Origin: a virus
Virus record (IMG/VR): IMGVR_UViG_3300048588_001019
Span: 16,486-80,485 of that record
DNA: 64,000 bases
Direction: 5' to 3' (one strand)
Under the pieces are notes generated by a model, which saw only the letters and a program-made list of their open reading frames with translations, did not search any database and was not told where the DNA came from. A program made the position numbers and the translations under genes. Positions 24,901 to 35,084 of the stretch are shown piece by piece (position 1 is the stretch's first letter; each line of letters begins with the position of its first letter).

Positions 24901-27900
24901 TTAAGTATTCGGAACAGGCCCTGGTATGGGAATTCTTGGCGTGGAGGGCGGTACAACGCTTGGACTCGGAATTAAAATCGGCCCTCTCGGATAACCATAA
25001 TATTTTTCGTCTACAGGTTCGCCTGGATTTGTCAAAACGGGTACTTTAGGGCCATATGTAGGCTGTGCGTTGCGAATATTTTCAATGGCTTGATCCAGTT
25101 CAGTTTTAGTCTTGATTTGTTTCATAACGTCTTTGACGGCTTCCCCCATGGGTCCATAATTGGGCGAATATCGAGGAACAGGGGGTAATGGACGTGCAGA
25201 CGGCACCATCGGAATACATTGCATCCCATCCGGATCTATTTTGTTAATTGGGTCATTGTCCGCATACACATAAAAATTGGAGCCTGCATCAAACCGAAGT
25301 GGGTCTTTGTTCAACCATCTTCCTATTGAAGGGTCGTAGTCTCGTGCTCCGAACTTGATTAGACCAGTTTCTCCGTCATAAATTCCACCTGCAAATCCAA
25401 ACGGTTGAAAACCGGGGTTGGAGTCACTCAAAACGTTACCCCACATATCATAAACAATCTTTTGAACAATCTCACCATTTTCTGAATTGATTACATATAT
25501 AGGACTGCCGACATGATCATGTATGATACGATAAGTTACATTATTTTTTATGATCAAGTCTGGACTATTGGTTTTTGTTCCGTAAACAAAGGTCGCGCTA
25601 ACTGAACCGTCTTCTGCAAGTTGAGCCACTGGCCTAAGAGCATCTTGGTAGAGAAATGCATATGTGAAGATTCCATTGACTTTACGACTCAGCCTGTGAT
25701 TTTCCGTGTCCGTATCATATGCTACCGTACTCCCAGAGGAGTCAGTTACTGAAAGCAAATTTCCCACAGCATCGTAATTGTAGGAGATCTTTCTTCCACT
25801 TGGGTCAGTCTTTTCTTCGAGATTTCCATTCAAGTTGTATTTATAGACCCATTCGCTTGAGGATACTAAGCGATCGTGGCTGTCATATTGCTCTCCTTTC
25901 CCTTTTTGAAAGCGATTTCCGTTCGCGTCGTAACTGTAGGATGCAATTAGAGTTCCGTTAGATCTTTCAGATATCAACTGGCCAATAGCGTCGTATCCAA
26001 ACTTCTTGAGTTCAACTCCATTTGGATCCGAGCTCTCTCTTGAGACTATATTTCCAAGAAGGTTGCGTGTATAGACCTGTTTATTTAGCTGAATGCCATT
26101 CGAGCTAGTCTCTTGAGAAATGAGCTCTCCGAAATTATTATAGGTCATAGCTGTTGTAACAACTCCAACCGAGCTGGAACTGATAAGGCCATTAATTTCG
26201 GATCTATTGATAGTCAAAGTATTTGCGCTAACAATTTCGTTTTCTGTATTGTAGGTATAGCTAACCGCTGGTTGCCCATTTACTGAGATCGAAGACAGAG
26301 TATAGTAAGGAGTCCACGACAGGTTTACTTTTCCTTTCACGGGGCCATTCCACTCTCTTCCAGTAATTAGACTGCCGTCGTATTCATAACTCAAAAATTG
26401 TTCACCGGATTGAGCATAAATCAATCTATCGGTGGCGATGTCATACTGAAAGGTTTGAGCGACTGACTTACCTTGCACTGAGTATAATTTCCCGACTGTT
26501 TGATCATATCCCATTACAATGGCAGTGCCATCAGGTTGATTAATTCTGATAGGTTCATCGTCCAGCGAGTATTCCCAACTCCATGTAGGTCTGTCACTAC
26601 CGAGCCGGGGCTCGAGAGATTGACTGAGGAGATTTTTCTGATCGAATGTAAAATCATAGGTCTTATCGATAGGGACAGAAACTTGGGTTCTATTACCGTT
26701 GTTATCGAATTGCATCTTCACAACTTGACCATTCGCTAGAGTTTGCGAAGTGAGGCGACGATTAGCATCATATGCAAATTGTGTGGTTTGGCCCAAAGGG
26801 TTACTTAGAGATGTCAATAGGCCTGTACTATCGTAGGTTAATGTATAGGTCCGGGGTCCACGTGTAATCGATGTTAGTTGACCTCTCTCGTTATAGGTAT
26901 TCAAAGTTGCTGCTAGCCCGCCTGAAGTTATTTTTGTTGGATCGCCTTTATTATTAAGTGCAATGGTTGTTTTTCTGCCACTTGGGCTGACAATCGTATA
27001 CTGCATGTTTGCCTTCGAGAATCTCGTCCTGGTGATTCCAAGGCCCAGTTTGTTGAAAGTTTTATTGAAAACGATGAGGCTAAGAGGGTTTGTAGCATCC
27101 TCATAATTAGCTGCCTCAGAAATGGTTGTTTGCGCTGTCAGGCCTGAAGGAAGTCTTTCTATGATGTTACTTAAAAAAACTCTTTGGGGGAAAAGTGGAC
27201 TGGATTTGTAATCCATGCTTGTCTCTGTCCCATCCCTTGTTCTGGATATCTTTTGTTTGCCATTGATAGATGACCTTAGAATATTGCCGCGATCATTTTC
27301 GTGATTTCGCACGATAGTGTCTGTTGTTCCATCGTGATTACTGACAGTTTGGAAGTAACGATTGCGGTTCAGTGGAGAGGTGACTCGTATTTCTTCCATA
27401 TACGGGCTGGTATTGCTGAATGTTCTACTTGAAGTGCTTTCAACGAATTTTCTGATTAGTCCTTTCGCATCGGTAGTCTGGCTTAAAAGCCCCTGGCTGT
27501 CATAGGTATATACTTTGGTCGAATTGTTGGGGTATGTGTAGGTTAGCATCAGGCCCAGGCTTGGTCCTTCGCCATATGTAAACTTAGTGATGTTTCCGAC
27601 AGGATCCTGTAGATCATAGATATAGCCGTTCTCATTTATGTTGACTTTTGTTAGCTCACCGTGAGGACTTAGAATACCTGTCAGTTGCCCAGTCGCTGAT
27701 CGCTGCAGAGTCGTAGTGTTGCCATATTTGTCTGTGATGCTAATAAGTCTGTTTAAATCGTCGTGTTCAAAGATTGTTGTAGCGATGTTGGATATTGCAT
27801 CAAATGTCTTGAGGTGGAGCCCTCTTGGTGAGAACAAATAGATTTCAGTGGCGTCACTGGACGGAATGTAGATATTGCCTTCAGCGTCAGTTTTCCAAAC

Positions 27901-28848
27901 TGGAGTTGTGTTGAGGTTTAGAAGCGGCATCCTTTGTCCAAAGCCCGTAAACACAAGGTTGCTTGCGCTGTCAAAGCTGTGATAGTGACTTATTGACCAC
28001 CCTCCTAAATTGAAGCGGTCAGAGTAGGTACTATTGTTCATTACAAATCTAAATAGCTTGGCGATGGTTCCATTTCCGTCACCGCCAGGATTGAATTCCG
28101 TTTTTATTACAATCCGAGTTGTTCCTTGAACGGAGCCTTTCACAAGCTGACCTGCAGCATCAAGGCCGTCCCAAACGACCCTTTGTGAGACTGAGTCGCT
28201 CTCTTGTATGTAAGTCCTGTTTATCGGTATGCTTTTGGAATAGGTTCGGTCGCCAATTTTTGTAATAAAATTAACTTTCAGAATCTTGCCATAGTGGGGC
28301 TGCGGATAGAACTGTCTAATTGATTTTGTGACGATTCGGTCGGCATAGGAACCGCCGATTGTATTTCGTGAGGAGTAGGTGAGCGAGTACGGAGTACCGA
28401 CGATTTCATAGCTCTGACTCACACTTCTATCTCTACATTCTATCTTTGATCCAGACACACTTGTGGGTAAGTCTGAGGTCCCGTCGCACGAGCCTCCTTT
28501 AGGCATTGGATCGCCTGGGCCAGAGCCACCACCCGAGCCGGAGTCATCGTCGCCGCTATCACCAACAGCTGGAGTATCTTCAAAACAGACGGGATCTGTT
28601 GGATGTTGCGGGCAATAGTCTGTTCTAACTTGAGCTCTAAACTCTTCAAGAGGTGTACTCTCGTTGCCATCAGAGTAGCAGCTCTCCGATCCGCCGCCAG
28701 AAAATTTGCAGTACTGAAACCTATAGGTCGATCCGCACTCAAATGGCACCGATGATCGCGAATCATAGTTCTTAGACGCATCTGTTGCGCATGACCAAGT
28801 AGACCAAGTTGGGATACCTGTTCCGGATTCTTTGTATGTCCCGAGCAT
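24901..28848 (-). pseudogene. Rhs/YD-repeat lipoprotein, main part, separated from its 5' end by an IS
   Basis: About 1315 residues. After a cysteine-rich region (residues 1-140) comes a DSGSGGGSGPGDP linker, then a long array of YD repeats (for example YDSQGLLSQTTDAKG, YDANGNRFQKGKG, YNYDAVGNLLSVTD) that would build a beta-barrel shell. The conserved Rhs core ends with FGARDYDPSIGRWLNKDPL and NPINK-type IDPDGM. After DPDGM only about 105 residues remain, proline-rich and without a recognised toxin motif. The N-terminal signal lies beyond an IS at 30040-30256; joining the two across the IS keeps the frame (EG then MLGTYKES). ATG 28848 could still start a leaderless protein. Confidence 0.75.
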
Positions 28849-28879
28849 ACCCCTGTTTTTCTTCCAGAAAGAAATTGAA

Positions 28880-29659
28880 TCAGCCTGCTAGACGTAATCC
28901 CTTTGTCTCTGCAAATTTGCTTGGCGTCATTCCTCCCAGAGAGGTGTGAGGCCTTCTTTCGTTGTAATCGATCCGCCAGTCTTCGATGATGCCTCGGGCA
29001 TCTTTCAGATTCGAAAACCAGTACATGTTCAGGCATTCATCCCGAAGGCGTCCATTAAAGCTCTCGATAAACGCGTTCTCGTTTTTCTCTCCAGGGCTTG
29101 CGAAGTGAAGCCTAACTCCGTTGTCCAAAGCCCATTTTGTGAGAGCTTTGCTGATGAATTCCGGGCCCTGGTCAACGCCGATTTCCTCCGGCAATCCCCG
29201 TTCGGCTTTCAACTTCTCCAGGACGCGAACAACGCGATGCCCGGAAAGGGATGTATCAATTTCCATCGCTGGACACTCGCGCGACCATTCGTCGATGATC
29301 GTGAGAATCCTGAACGACCGACCGCTTGCAAGATTGTCGTGCACGAAGTCCATCGACCAACGGGAATTGGCTTTGGTAAGCGGCGGCAGCGGGTTCTCGG
29401 GCTTATAAACCCGACGCTTTGGCTTTCGCTTCTTGAGCTGCAACCCGTTTCCATAATATATGCGCTCGGTGCGCTTATGATTTTTGACAAGGCCTTCACT
29501 TCGCAGTACGAGGTGTACGCGGGGGCATCCGAATCGCGGACGCTCTTCGAGCAGATTCTTCATCCTATCAAGGATTTGGTGGTCCTCGGCCGGCTTTTTC
29601 TCATATCGAACGGTGGAACGGTCTGCGCCCACTATCTTACAGGCCCGACGCTGGCTCAT
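28880..29659 (-). CDS. IS3-family transposase OrfB
   Basis: 259 aa from its first ATG. It has an HTH_21-like start (RFGCPRVHLVLRSEG) and the rve core with DDE residues: Asp in WSMDFVHDNL, Asp in GVDQGPEF, Glu in NAFIESFNGRLRDECLN. The C-terminus RPHTSLGGMTPSKFAE is typical of the IS407/IS3-type enzymes. The frame is open upstream to the orfA frameshift site, giving residues VLGPDEERKAVELVQEAFG before this ATG. Confidence 0.85.
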   Translation of the reverse strand: MSQRRACKIVGADRSTVRYEKKPAEDHQILDRMKNLLEERPRFGCPRVHLVLRSEGLVKNHKRTERIYYGNGLQLKKRKPKRRVYKPENPLPPLTKANSRWSMDFVHDNLASGRSFRILTIIDEWSRECPAMEIDTSLSGHRVVRVLEKLKAERGLPEEIGVDQGPEFISKALTKWALDNGVRLHFASPGEKNENAFIESFNGRLRDECLNMYWFSNLKDARGIIEDWRIDYNERRPHTSLGGMTPSKFAETKGLRLAG

Positions 29660-29709
29660 GCCGAAGGCTTCCTGGACAAGCTCAACGGCTTTGCGCTCCT
29701 CGTCAGGCC

Positions 29710-29976
29710 CTAGAACTTTTTTTCGAGGAGAAACTTGATGGCTTGGATGTCAAGTGCCTGATCCGCCACGATTTGCTTCAATCGACGGTTTTCATCTTCC
29801 AGTGCCTTAAGCTTCTGGGCTTCTGAGACTTCCAGGCCTCCGTATTTGGCCTTCCACTTGTAAAAAGCCTGCTGGCTGATACCAAGGTCGCGGCAGATGT
29901 CCTGAACCTTCTCGCCCGCTTCCTGGCGCTTCAGAGCTTTGATAATTTGTTCTTCCGTGAAACGACTCTTCTTCAT
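29710..29976 (-). CDS. IS3-family transposase OrfA
   Basis: 88 aa. MKKSRFTEEQIIKALKRQEA and the HTH DICRDLGISQQAFYKWKAKY mark a transposase_8 protein, followed by a coiled coil (LEDENRRLKQIVAD). It ends LLEKKF with the slippery heptamer A-AAA-AAG (T7 at 29717-29723 on the plus strand) right before the stop, the classic -1 frameshift signal for an OrfAB fusion. Confidence 0.85.
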   Translation of the reverse strand: MKKSRFTEEQIIKALKRQEAGEKVQDICRDLGISQQAFYKWKAKYGGLEVSEAQKLKALEDENRRLKQIVADQALDIQAIKFLLEKKF

Positions 29977-30042
29977 ACGAATCTCCCTGCTGTGCTCAGT
30001 GACACAGGAGATTCAACTTATCAATGGAGGAATTTGACGGGG

Positions 30043-30256
30043 TACCCTCGGTCCGGCATGCACATCCTATACTCGGTAAAATGGTCTCCACCCAAATGTA
30101 TTCAGGAGAAGTCAGGCGCAGGGGGGTGCTGAGTGATTCACTGTCGGAGTTAAGTGAATATTTTTCGTTGTCGGAATTCGTGCTTTCTGTGCGATTGAAG
30201 CAGCTAAAGTGGAGAATCACAAAGAATCCTGGAAACCAAAACTTTTTAATAAACAT
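30043..30256 (-). pseudogene. 5' end of the Rhs lipoprotein gene
   Basis: About 71 codons starting at ATG 30256 with AAGGCGG upstream. The sequence opens with a lipoprotein signal (MFIKKFWFPGFFVILHFSC, Cys19), then a polar serine-rich spacer and the start of the cysteine-rich domain (SIGCACRTEG), where the IS is inserted. It supplies the export signal that the 28848 part lacks. Confidence 0.65.
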
Positions 30257-30421
30257 ATTGCCGCCTTTAAACCGTATATGAGGACGGTTCGGGCGAGAGT
30301 CTTTTCTGATAAACTTACAATTTCGTATTTATAAGGGGTACTGGGGAGTCCACTAAACAGGATGGCCTAAAGTCGGGTAATCATGAAATATTGGTTTTGT
30401 TCAGATCATAGCAACCCTTGT

Positions 30422-30490
30422 CGGTAAAGGAATCTTAACTGCGAAATCCCAGCGTGGCGATGCCTCAGGCCTCCGCAGGAACTTCCCCAC
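30422..30490 (+). repeat. Dispersed inverted-repeat element, copy D
   Basis: GGTAAAGGAATCTTAAC at 30422-30438, then CTGCGAAAT ... CAGGCCTCCGCAGG. The upstream flank is unrelated to other copies and the downstream flank runs straight into a phage structural gene fragment. Confidence 0.55.
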
Positions 30491-30492
30491 CG

Positions 30493-30776
30493 ATAAGTCT
30501 CTCATTCCCCGGTCGATGTTTCCAAATGCGTTGCGCGGCCGTAAGGATGTCTTCGCGTTAGACTTCTCGAAGAGCTCATGCTGGAAGTCTTATCCTCACA
30601 ATGGGATCTTTCAGCGCGTGAGGGGCGGGCAGCAAGTTAGGATTCTTTTTCTGCTCAAGGATAAAAAGACGACGCCGACTCGCTGGCAATTCAGCGAGCG
30701 GGTGGAGAAGGTGGTCGATGAATACTTTGATCGCTACTACGATGACGATGAACTCGATAGTCCATTAAGGCCGTGA
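30493..30776 (+). pseudogene. Second, 5'-truncated copy of the phage structural gene
   Basis: Parallel to 22940-23036 joined to 24346-24490: DKSLIP, MFPNALRGRKDVFALDFSKS, then HNGIFQRVRGG, LFLLKDKKTTPTRWQFSERV, VVDEYFDRYY. It lacks the N-terminal half, being fused to the repeat element at 30422-30490, and is slightly longer at the C-terminus. It is not interrupted by an IS, which helps to define the IS2-type insertion point in the other copy. Confidence 0.55.
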
Positions 30777-30864
30777 GAGCTAGGCGACCAATCTCAGATA
30801 GCAGTCCATAAAAAAGGGCCCGCATCAAAAGCCGATTAAGCTATACACTCGGCCGATTCTGAGC

Positions 30865-31070
30865 CACAGGGATGTTGGCGACGTCGTTTATGATCCTTTC
30901 GCGGGATCCGGAGTGATCTTTAGAGCTGCGTAGGTGACCGGACGGATTGCGCTGGGTTTCGAGATCGAGCCGCACTTTTGCGGAAGGATCATTGAGCGCC
31001 TGAAAGTGCAGTACAGCCTTAGAGCAAAAATTGTTGGAAGCGTGTTTGACTGCAAAAGCCTGCCTAGGGC
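30865..31070 (+). pseudogene. DNA methyltransferase fragment
   Basis: The frame reads HRDVGDVVYDPFAGSGVIF, then an in-frame TAG, then VTGRIALGFEIEPHFC and GRIIERLK. DPFAGSG followed by G-x-E-I-x-x-x-x-C is the motif I region near the C-terminus of N6-adenine/N4-cytosine methyltransferases (phage-type beta class). No start is seen and the fragment ends at a copy of the dispersed repeat (31072). Confidence 0.6.
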
Positions 31071-31071
31071 C

Positions 31072-31135
31072 GGTAAAGAATTCTTAACCAACGAAAGGTC
31101 GTCGGGGCAGTGCCTCAAGCTTCCGGTAAGTTGAA
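31072..31135 (+). repeat. Dispersed inverted-repeat element, copy E
   Basis: GGTAAAGAATTCTTAACC at 31072-31089, then AACGAAAGG ... CTCAAGCTTCCGGTAAGTT. The region from here to 31565 holds overlapping short frames but no gene I would support. Confidence 0.5.
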
Positions 31136-31565
31136 TTCAGGAGAGTGTCTCCTATGCGGTCTATCGTTAATCTCCAAAGTCACCCATCTGACTGGTCACG
31201 TTTATCTCGAAATTTTTCTTAACCCAAGGCATTAAATTGACCGTATACTGATACAATGGAAGTATTTCTGGAAGATAACATGCGCTTCGCCTGTTTAAGC
31301 AATTCTTGGCAGATGCAGATGCAGGTACAGCCGAAATCAAAACGGACTTCAGGTACGCACTTTGGGCCCGATCTGTTGTATTTAACAACTTCAGGAGGTT
31401 CGCAATCCTGTCGGTTAATGCTAGCTGCTTTTTCCGCCATACATTCGGTGAAAAATACGCGGATATCTACCTCCCGAGCATATCAGAAAGCCGAACCGTT
31501 CAGGTGACATTTGTTTGTTAGATAAACTCCGCGACTGAACTGAAACCTATTGAGTGGATGATGTG

Positions 31566-33446
31566 ATGAGCAAAGTATTTCTTCGCAATTTGCGCTTCTT
31601 CTTAATTCTAATTTGTGCAGTCAAGCCCTCACTGGGGTCTGCCTTCGCTGAGGCTCAGCCAATTCGTAACTTTCATATGGCAGAGATCAAAGATGAATCA
31701 CTTTCTATCGAAGCCATTATAAGGGAAAAGGACTCCCTGTCCTGGAACAAAGTCAGTGATACGGCTGCGAATTTTTATAGAGGGGACACACGAAATGTCG
31801 TCAGATTTAAGTTACAACAACTCGAGTATGATGAGATTGTAATAAGGGTTTTTTATGCCCATATTCAAAACACTCAAGCTTTCGCGGTTGATGGAGATAA
31901 TGCTCGAGAACTTAAAGCTCTCCCTGATAGATATGCAGCCTTTCTAGTTCCTCGGGAATACATAGGTAAGGACATTTTTGTTATTCAGAAATTTTCAGGG
32001 TTTTCCATGTTTGGGCCTAGGCCTATCTTTTTTATGGATCGATATGCGTACCAAATCGACGCTGAGATGGATCGAATGTATATAGGCATAGTGTTCGGTA
32101 TTATCTTCATCATGATCGTGTACAATATAGGAATGTTCCTATTATTTCGAAAAGTCTACTTGTTACTTTACATTCTCTACTGTTTATCGGCAGCGTTTCA
32201 GTTTTCGTTCACAAGTGGTTTGACGTTAAGAGGCTCTCTTGAGGTGGGTCTGTTTTATTACATAGCATCATTTTCAAGCGGATCTTTCGCTGTATTGTTC
32301 TCGATGCATGTCTTGAACATCAAGCGAGAATCAATCTCGCTGTACCGGATTGGACTTTTTGTTCTCACGATCTCTTTTATAAGCCTGATTGGTTCCCTAT
32401 TGGGTCATCATTTTTTCGTCAAGTACTTCGTATCCCTCGCGTTTCCTGTTTTAGGATATTCCACTTTTCTTGCCGTTCGCGCAGCGTACAACGGCTATAG
32501 ACCAGCATATGCCATGCTTCTGGGTTGGTCCGGCCTTTGGCTGTCATTTGTTTTGGTCGCTATGCAGTTCTTAATATCAGGATTTCCAAATATGGGGTGG
32601 GGGCCACCTATCGCGATTTCATTTGAAATCGCTACATTTTCTTTTGCAATGGGCCAGAAGCTGAGGATGAGCGAACTCAAATTCATGAAGGAAAATCAGC
32701 ACGCTTTCGCAGAAATGGCAAAGATGGTGTACTCACATCAACTGTCGGATATCAGGCTTGGAAAGCCTTTAGAAGAAACCATGCCGACCACCACATCTCA
32801 GGCTTGTGTTCTATCTTTTGATATTATTGGATCAAGCAAAATCCAGCACGTAAACGCCAAGATATTTTTCAGAAACACGTTTACTAAGTGCAATGAAATC
32901 ATTTCTGAGGGCTACGATGGCAAGAACCTAAGAGCCAATGCTTATCGCATTAAAGAAATGGGTGACGGTTTCTTGTGCTCTATTGGGTACCCTTTTCAAG
33001 CCATGAGCAATAATCTGGCCCATGATGCAGTTGATTTGGCTAAGAGATTCGCAAAGGTCCTCCATGAAGAGCAAAAAATGCTTCATACCGAAATTCCCAC
33101 TACATGCGGGATTGGTATTGCACTGGACACAATCACGGGTTTTTATCCAGAAGCAGGAACCAAAGAATATGACCTTTATGGTCAGGCCATTGTCCTCGCT
33201 ACTCGTTACGAAGGAATGAGAAAGACGCTTTTTGAAGCGGATAAAGGTCGTTCGGTTCTTATTATTCAAGAAAAGGTTTTTCTAAGCCTGGATCCTTCGC
33301 ATAGATGTGGATTTGCTTCAATTGATCTGAAAGAACTCGGAGTCGTCGTCAGAGACGATCCCGCAGCCACTAAGCTCTACTATCAATATCTGGATCAGGA
33401 TTCGGTTGGCGAAGAGCGACCAGGAGGTCATTTAAAGGTTGTGTGA
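31566..33446 (+). CDS. 7TM-DISM-type membrane receptor with class III nucleotidyl cyclase
   Basis: About 626 aa from ATG 31566. A signal peptide (LRFFLILICAVKPSLGSAFA) is followed by an extracytoplasmic beta domain of about 150 residues resembling 7TMR-DISMED2. Seven transmembrane helices follow, from about residue 178 (IGIVFGIIFIMIVYNIGMFL) to about 365. The C-terminal third is a class III cyclase domain: first metal Asp in LSFDIIGSS, second in EMGDGFLCS, and the A-x-R-Y-E pattern in the dimer-interface helix. It would make cAMP or cGMP in response to an external ligand, perhaps a carbohydrate. Two related cyclases lie at 35.6-38.7 kb. It has its own upstream region and a weak ribosome site. 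Confidence 0.8.
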   Translation: MSKVFLRNLRFFLILICAVKPSLGSAFAEAQPIRNFHMAEIKDESLSIEAIIREKDSLSWNKVSDTAANFYRGDTRNVVRFKLQQLEYDEIVIRVFYAHIQNTQAFAVDGDNARELKALPDRYAAFLVPREYIGKDIFVIQKFSGFSMFGPRPIFFMDRYAYQIDAEMDRMYIGIVFGIIFIMIVYNIGMFLLFRKVYLLLYILYCLSAAFQFSFTSGLTLRGSLEVGLFYYIASFSSGSFAVLFSMHVLNIKRESISLYRIGLFVLTISFISLIGSLLGHHFFVKYFVSLAFPVLGYSTFLAVRAAYNGYRPAYAMLLGWSGLWLSFVLVAMQFLISGFPNMGWGPPIAISFEIATFSFAMGQKLRMSELKFMKENQHAFAEMAKMVYSHQLSDIRLGKPLEETMPTTTSQACVLSFDIIGSSKIQHVNAKIFFRNTFTKCNEIISEGYDGKNLRANAYRIKEMGDGFLCSIGYPFQAMSNNLAHDAVDLAKRFAKVLHEEQKMLHTEIPTTCGIGIALDTITGFYPEAGTKEYDLYGQAIVLATRYEGMRKTLFEADKGRSVLIIQEKVFLSLDPSHRCGFASIDLKELGVVVRDDPAATKLYYQYLDQDSVGEERPGGHLKVV

Positions 33447-33648
33447 TTATTACTTTGGCAATCCTCTGAGCGAGTAAGAGCCGAGTCACAGAGAAGATTA
33501 GCTGTTATCTGACGTCTAGTTCTGTTTCCGCAATTCTATCAACTATCTTTGTCTCTCAATATCGCGGGCTAGAGATCTCCGTAGTTAGAATGCGAGGAGT
33601 TGAAGGTCGGCGAATTAATCGAACTAGGTGGATCAGGGAGGTCCTATA

Positions 33649-33888
33649 ATGAAACTAAACGAACTAAGGGCCAAGCTTGAAGCGGAGAATTTTCCTAACG
33701 ATACTTTCAATCTCGACGGTAACACACCGAAAAATAATGATGGAGTTTACGTTCTATCCAAAGTAGAGGATATATGGATCATACTGCTGATCGATAGGGG
33801 GAATCGCATAGAGAGATTTTCAAGCTTTTCCGAGGAGGAGGCTTGTTCGGAGTTCTATAGGCTAATGAAGAGAGACATTGGCTTCTAA
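33649..33888 (+). CDS. Small immunity-like protein
   Basis: A 79 aa protein, ATG 33649 behind GGGAGG. The sequence (DGVYVLSKVEDIWIILLIDRG, then FSSFSEEEACSEFYRLM) has the pattern of small immunity proteins in which a strand with W-x-V/I-x-Y/L precedes an acidic EEEACEYF helix. No toxin gene is next to it, so it would be an orphan immunity gene. The stretch 33447-33648 shows nothing else. Confidence 0.45.
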   Translation: MKLNELRAKLEAENFPNDTFNLDGNTPKNNDGVYVLSKVEDIWIILLIDRGNRIERFSSFSEEEACSEFYRLMKRDIGF

Positions 33889-33973
33889 CCTGCAGCCTCC
33901 GGAGGTCGACGGTATATTTCCCGCGGCAAACCCTGAACTGTTGGCGGAAATTTTGTCGCGGCATGGGTTTATC

Positions 33974-34264
33974 TTAGCCGTGCAAACTGAAAGGATTAAC
34001 AAGCGAGGGCGTGAGTTCTGAGAGGGATCGGTGGTTGATCGGATAATCCTCTGAGTCGATCGAAACCGAAATCCAGCCGAAAATATTTTGTCGATTGAAA
34101 TCCTCATAGCATATAATCCGGCCAAACTCGGATCGATAGTGCGGATGACCCTGGCCTTGGTCCACACGCGGTACCGACGTACTTCCATAAAATGTGCAGT
34201 CAGGTCGATTAACAAAGCCCATTTCCTCCGTTGCTGGGACGAAAGAGCGAGGAAAACATTGCAT
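33974..34264 (-). CDS. Hypothetical protein, possibly a gene fragment
   Basis: A 96 aa frame that starts 23 bp after the stop of the upstream 128 aa gene. The second half reads like protein (RIICYEDFNRQNIFGWISVS), but no family is recognised and no good ribosome site is seen. It may be the decayed second gene of a two-gene unit. Confidence 0.3.
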   Translation of the reverse strand: MQCFPRSFVPATEEMGFVNRPDCTFYGSTSVPRVDQGQGHPHYRSEFGRIICYEDFNRQNIFGWISVSIDSEDYPINHRSLSELTPSLVNPFSLHG

Positions 34265-34287
34265 CGAAGTCCTGAATTAGATCACGC

Positions 34288-34674
34288 TCATAGTTTTAAC
34301 CGGATCAGCTTGCCGTTCTTCATCTGATACCCGTCCTTTGCCAAGTACTCGTCCAGCTTTCTTGGGATATGCAGCATGGTGTTGGGAATCTTGCTGTGTA
34401 CGAATTCCAGGGTTGGAATAATCGGGAGTATTGAATGGCGGTCGGTCCAGTTGATAGTGGCATAGGAGCGGCATAAGGCTTCATCGAGTGTTGAGATACC
34501 CGCAAGATCACACATGACTTTGTATTTCACCCAGTCGTCAGTTACGAGGCGCGCGCCAAGCGCGAACAGATCGCGAGTTTCCTTGCTTAGCAACTCCCTT
34601 TTTGACGCATTTTCCATTCCCTGCCCCATTAACCATTCATTTGTATGGTATGTGACGCGGTAGTGATTGGTCAA
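34288..34674 (-). CDS. Hypothetical protein
   Basis: Up to 128 aa. The start is uncertain: TTG 34674, ATG 34629 or ATG 34617 (the last has GGGGCAGGGA close upstream). The protein is helical and soluble, with a basic C-terminus (YQMKNGKLIRLKL). A segment LVTDDWVKYKVMCDLAGIST can be seen but no domain is recognised. It lies among decayed repeats, so it may be part of a mobile cassette. Confidence 0.4.
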   Translation of the reverse strand: MTNHYRVTYHTNEWLMGQGMENASKRELLSKETRDLFALGARLVTDDWVKYKVMCDLAGISTLDEALCRSYATINWTDRHSILPIIPTLEFVHSKIPNTMLHIPRKLDEYLAKDGYQMKNGKLIRLKL

Positions 34675-34934
34675 GTGGTCGATTAAACGCGTTAAAGTGG
34701 TGTGGCAAAATGGAAAGGTCTTGAAGTGTCTCGCTCATTTTCAAAACTTGCTTCAGGTGAGCGTGGTCCTTCGCTGCGAAGAAGATTCTGCGGGTGCCAA
34801 GTCAGGTGTTCAGCCTCGCGCCCTGAACTCCGAACAGAAAAACAGTCGTCAGAGCCTTTTTGTTGTTCTTAGGCTCAATATTCTCGGGTCTTCCGACTCC
34901 TGCTCAGGCATTGTCTCGATCCAAGGAGGACCTT

Positions 34935-35084
34935 ATGGAAGACACAAAGACCCAACCAGTCGCAAATGAGAAGCAGGAGCAGCCTACCCAAGTTATCCAT
35001 GCTTCCGATGGATGGATTGCCGTTTTCAGAAAGAGCATTCAAGTTGGCTCTGGAGAGTTTCCTTGGAAGGTAAAGGAATCTTAA
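34935..35084 (+). CDS. Short protein encoded by a repeated leader-gene unit
   Basis: A 49 aa frame with an excellent ribosome site (AAGGAGG, 5 bp spacing). It reads MEDTKTQPVANEKQEQ and ends FPWKVKES where the dispersed repeat motif GGTAAAGGAATCTTAAC begins (35069). The leader and first codons are repeated at 16216-16250. The end is therefore probably a fusion to the repeat rather than the original C-terminus. Confidence 0.35.
   Translation: MEDTKTQPVANEKQEQPTQVIHASDGWIAVFRKSIQVGSGEFPWKVKES

Larger units (their letters stand above)
28850..30042 (-). mobile_element. IS3-family element splitting the Rhs gene
   Basis: About 1.2 kb. Ends are short imperfect inverted repeats: CCCCTGTTTTTCTTCC at 28850 and CCCCGTCAAATTCCTCC read inward from about 30042. 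The flanks share GTA/GGTA, which would be a 3-4 bp target duplication. Removing the element plus one such repeat gives GAGGGTATGCTC, which keeps the Rhs frame. It encodes OrfA and OrfB in the IS407-like arrangement. Exact borders are uncertain by 1-2 bp. Confidence 0.75.

Noticed and set aside
24901-25240. A known toxin domain at the Rhs C-terminus
   Set aside because: The tail is short and proline-rich, with no HNH, restriction-fold, deaminase or other toxin motif visible.
28946-29713. A 255-codon plus-strand frame across the IS transposase genes
   Set aside because: Antisense to both transposase frames, which carry clear HTH and DDE motifs; it is a shadow of coding sequence.
31256-31521. 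Two overlapping short plus-strand frames upstream of the receptor cyclase
   Set aside because: Neither has a ribosome site or a recognisable product, and they compete in different frames; left as unassigned.
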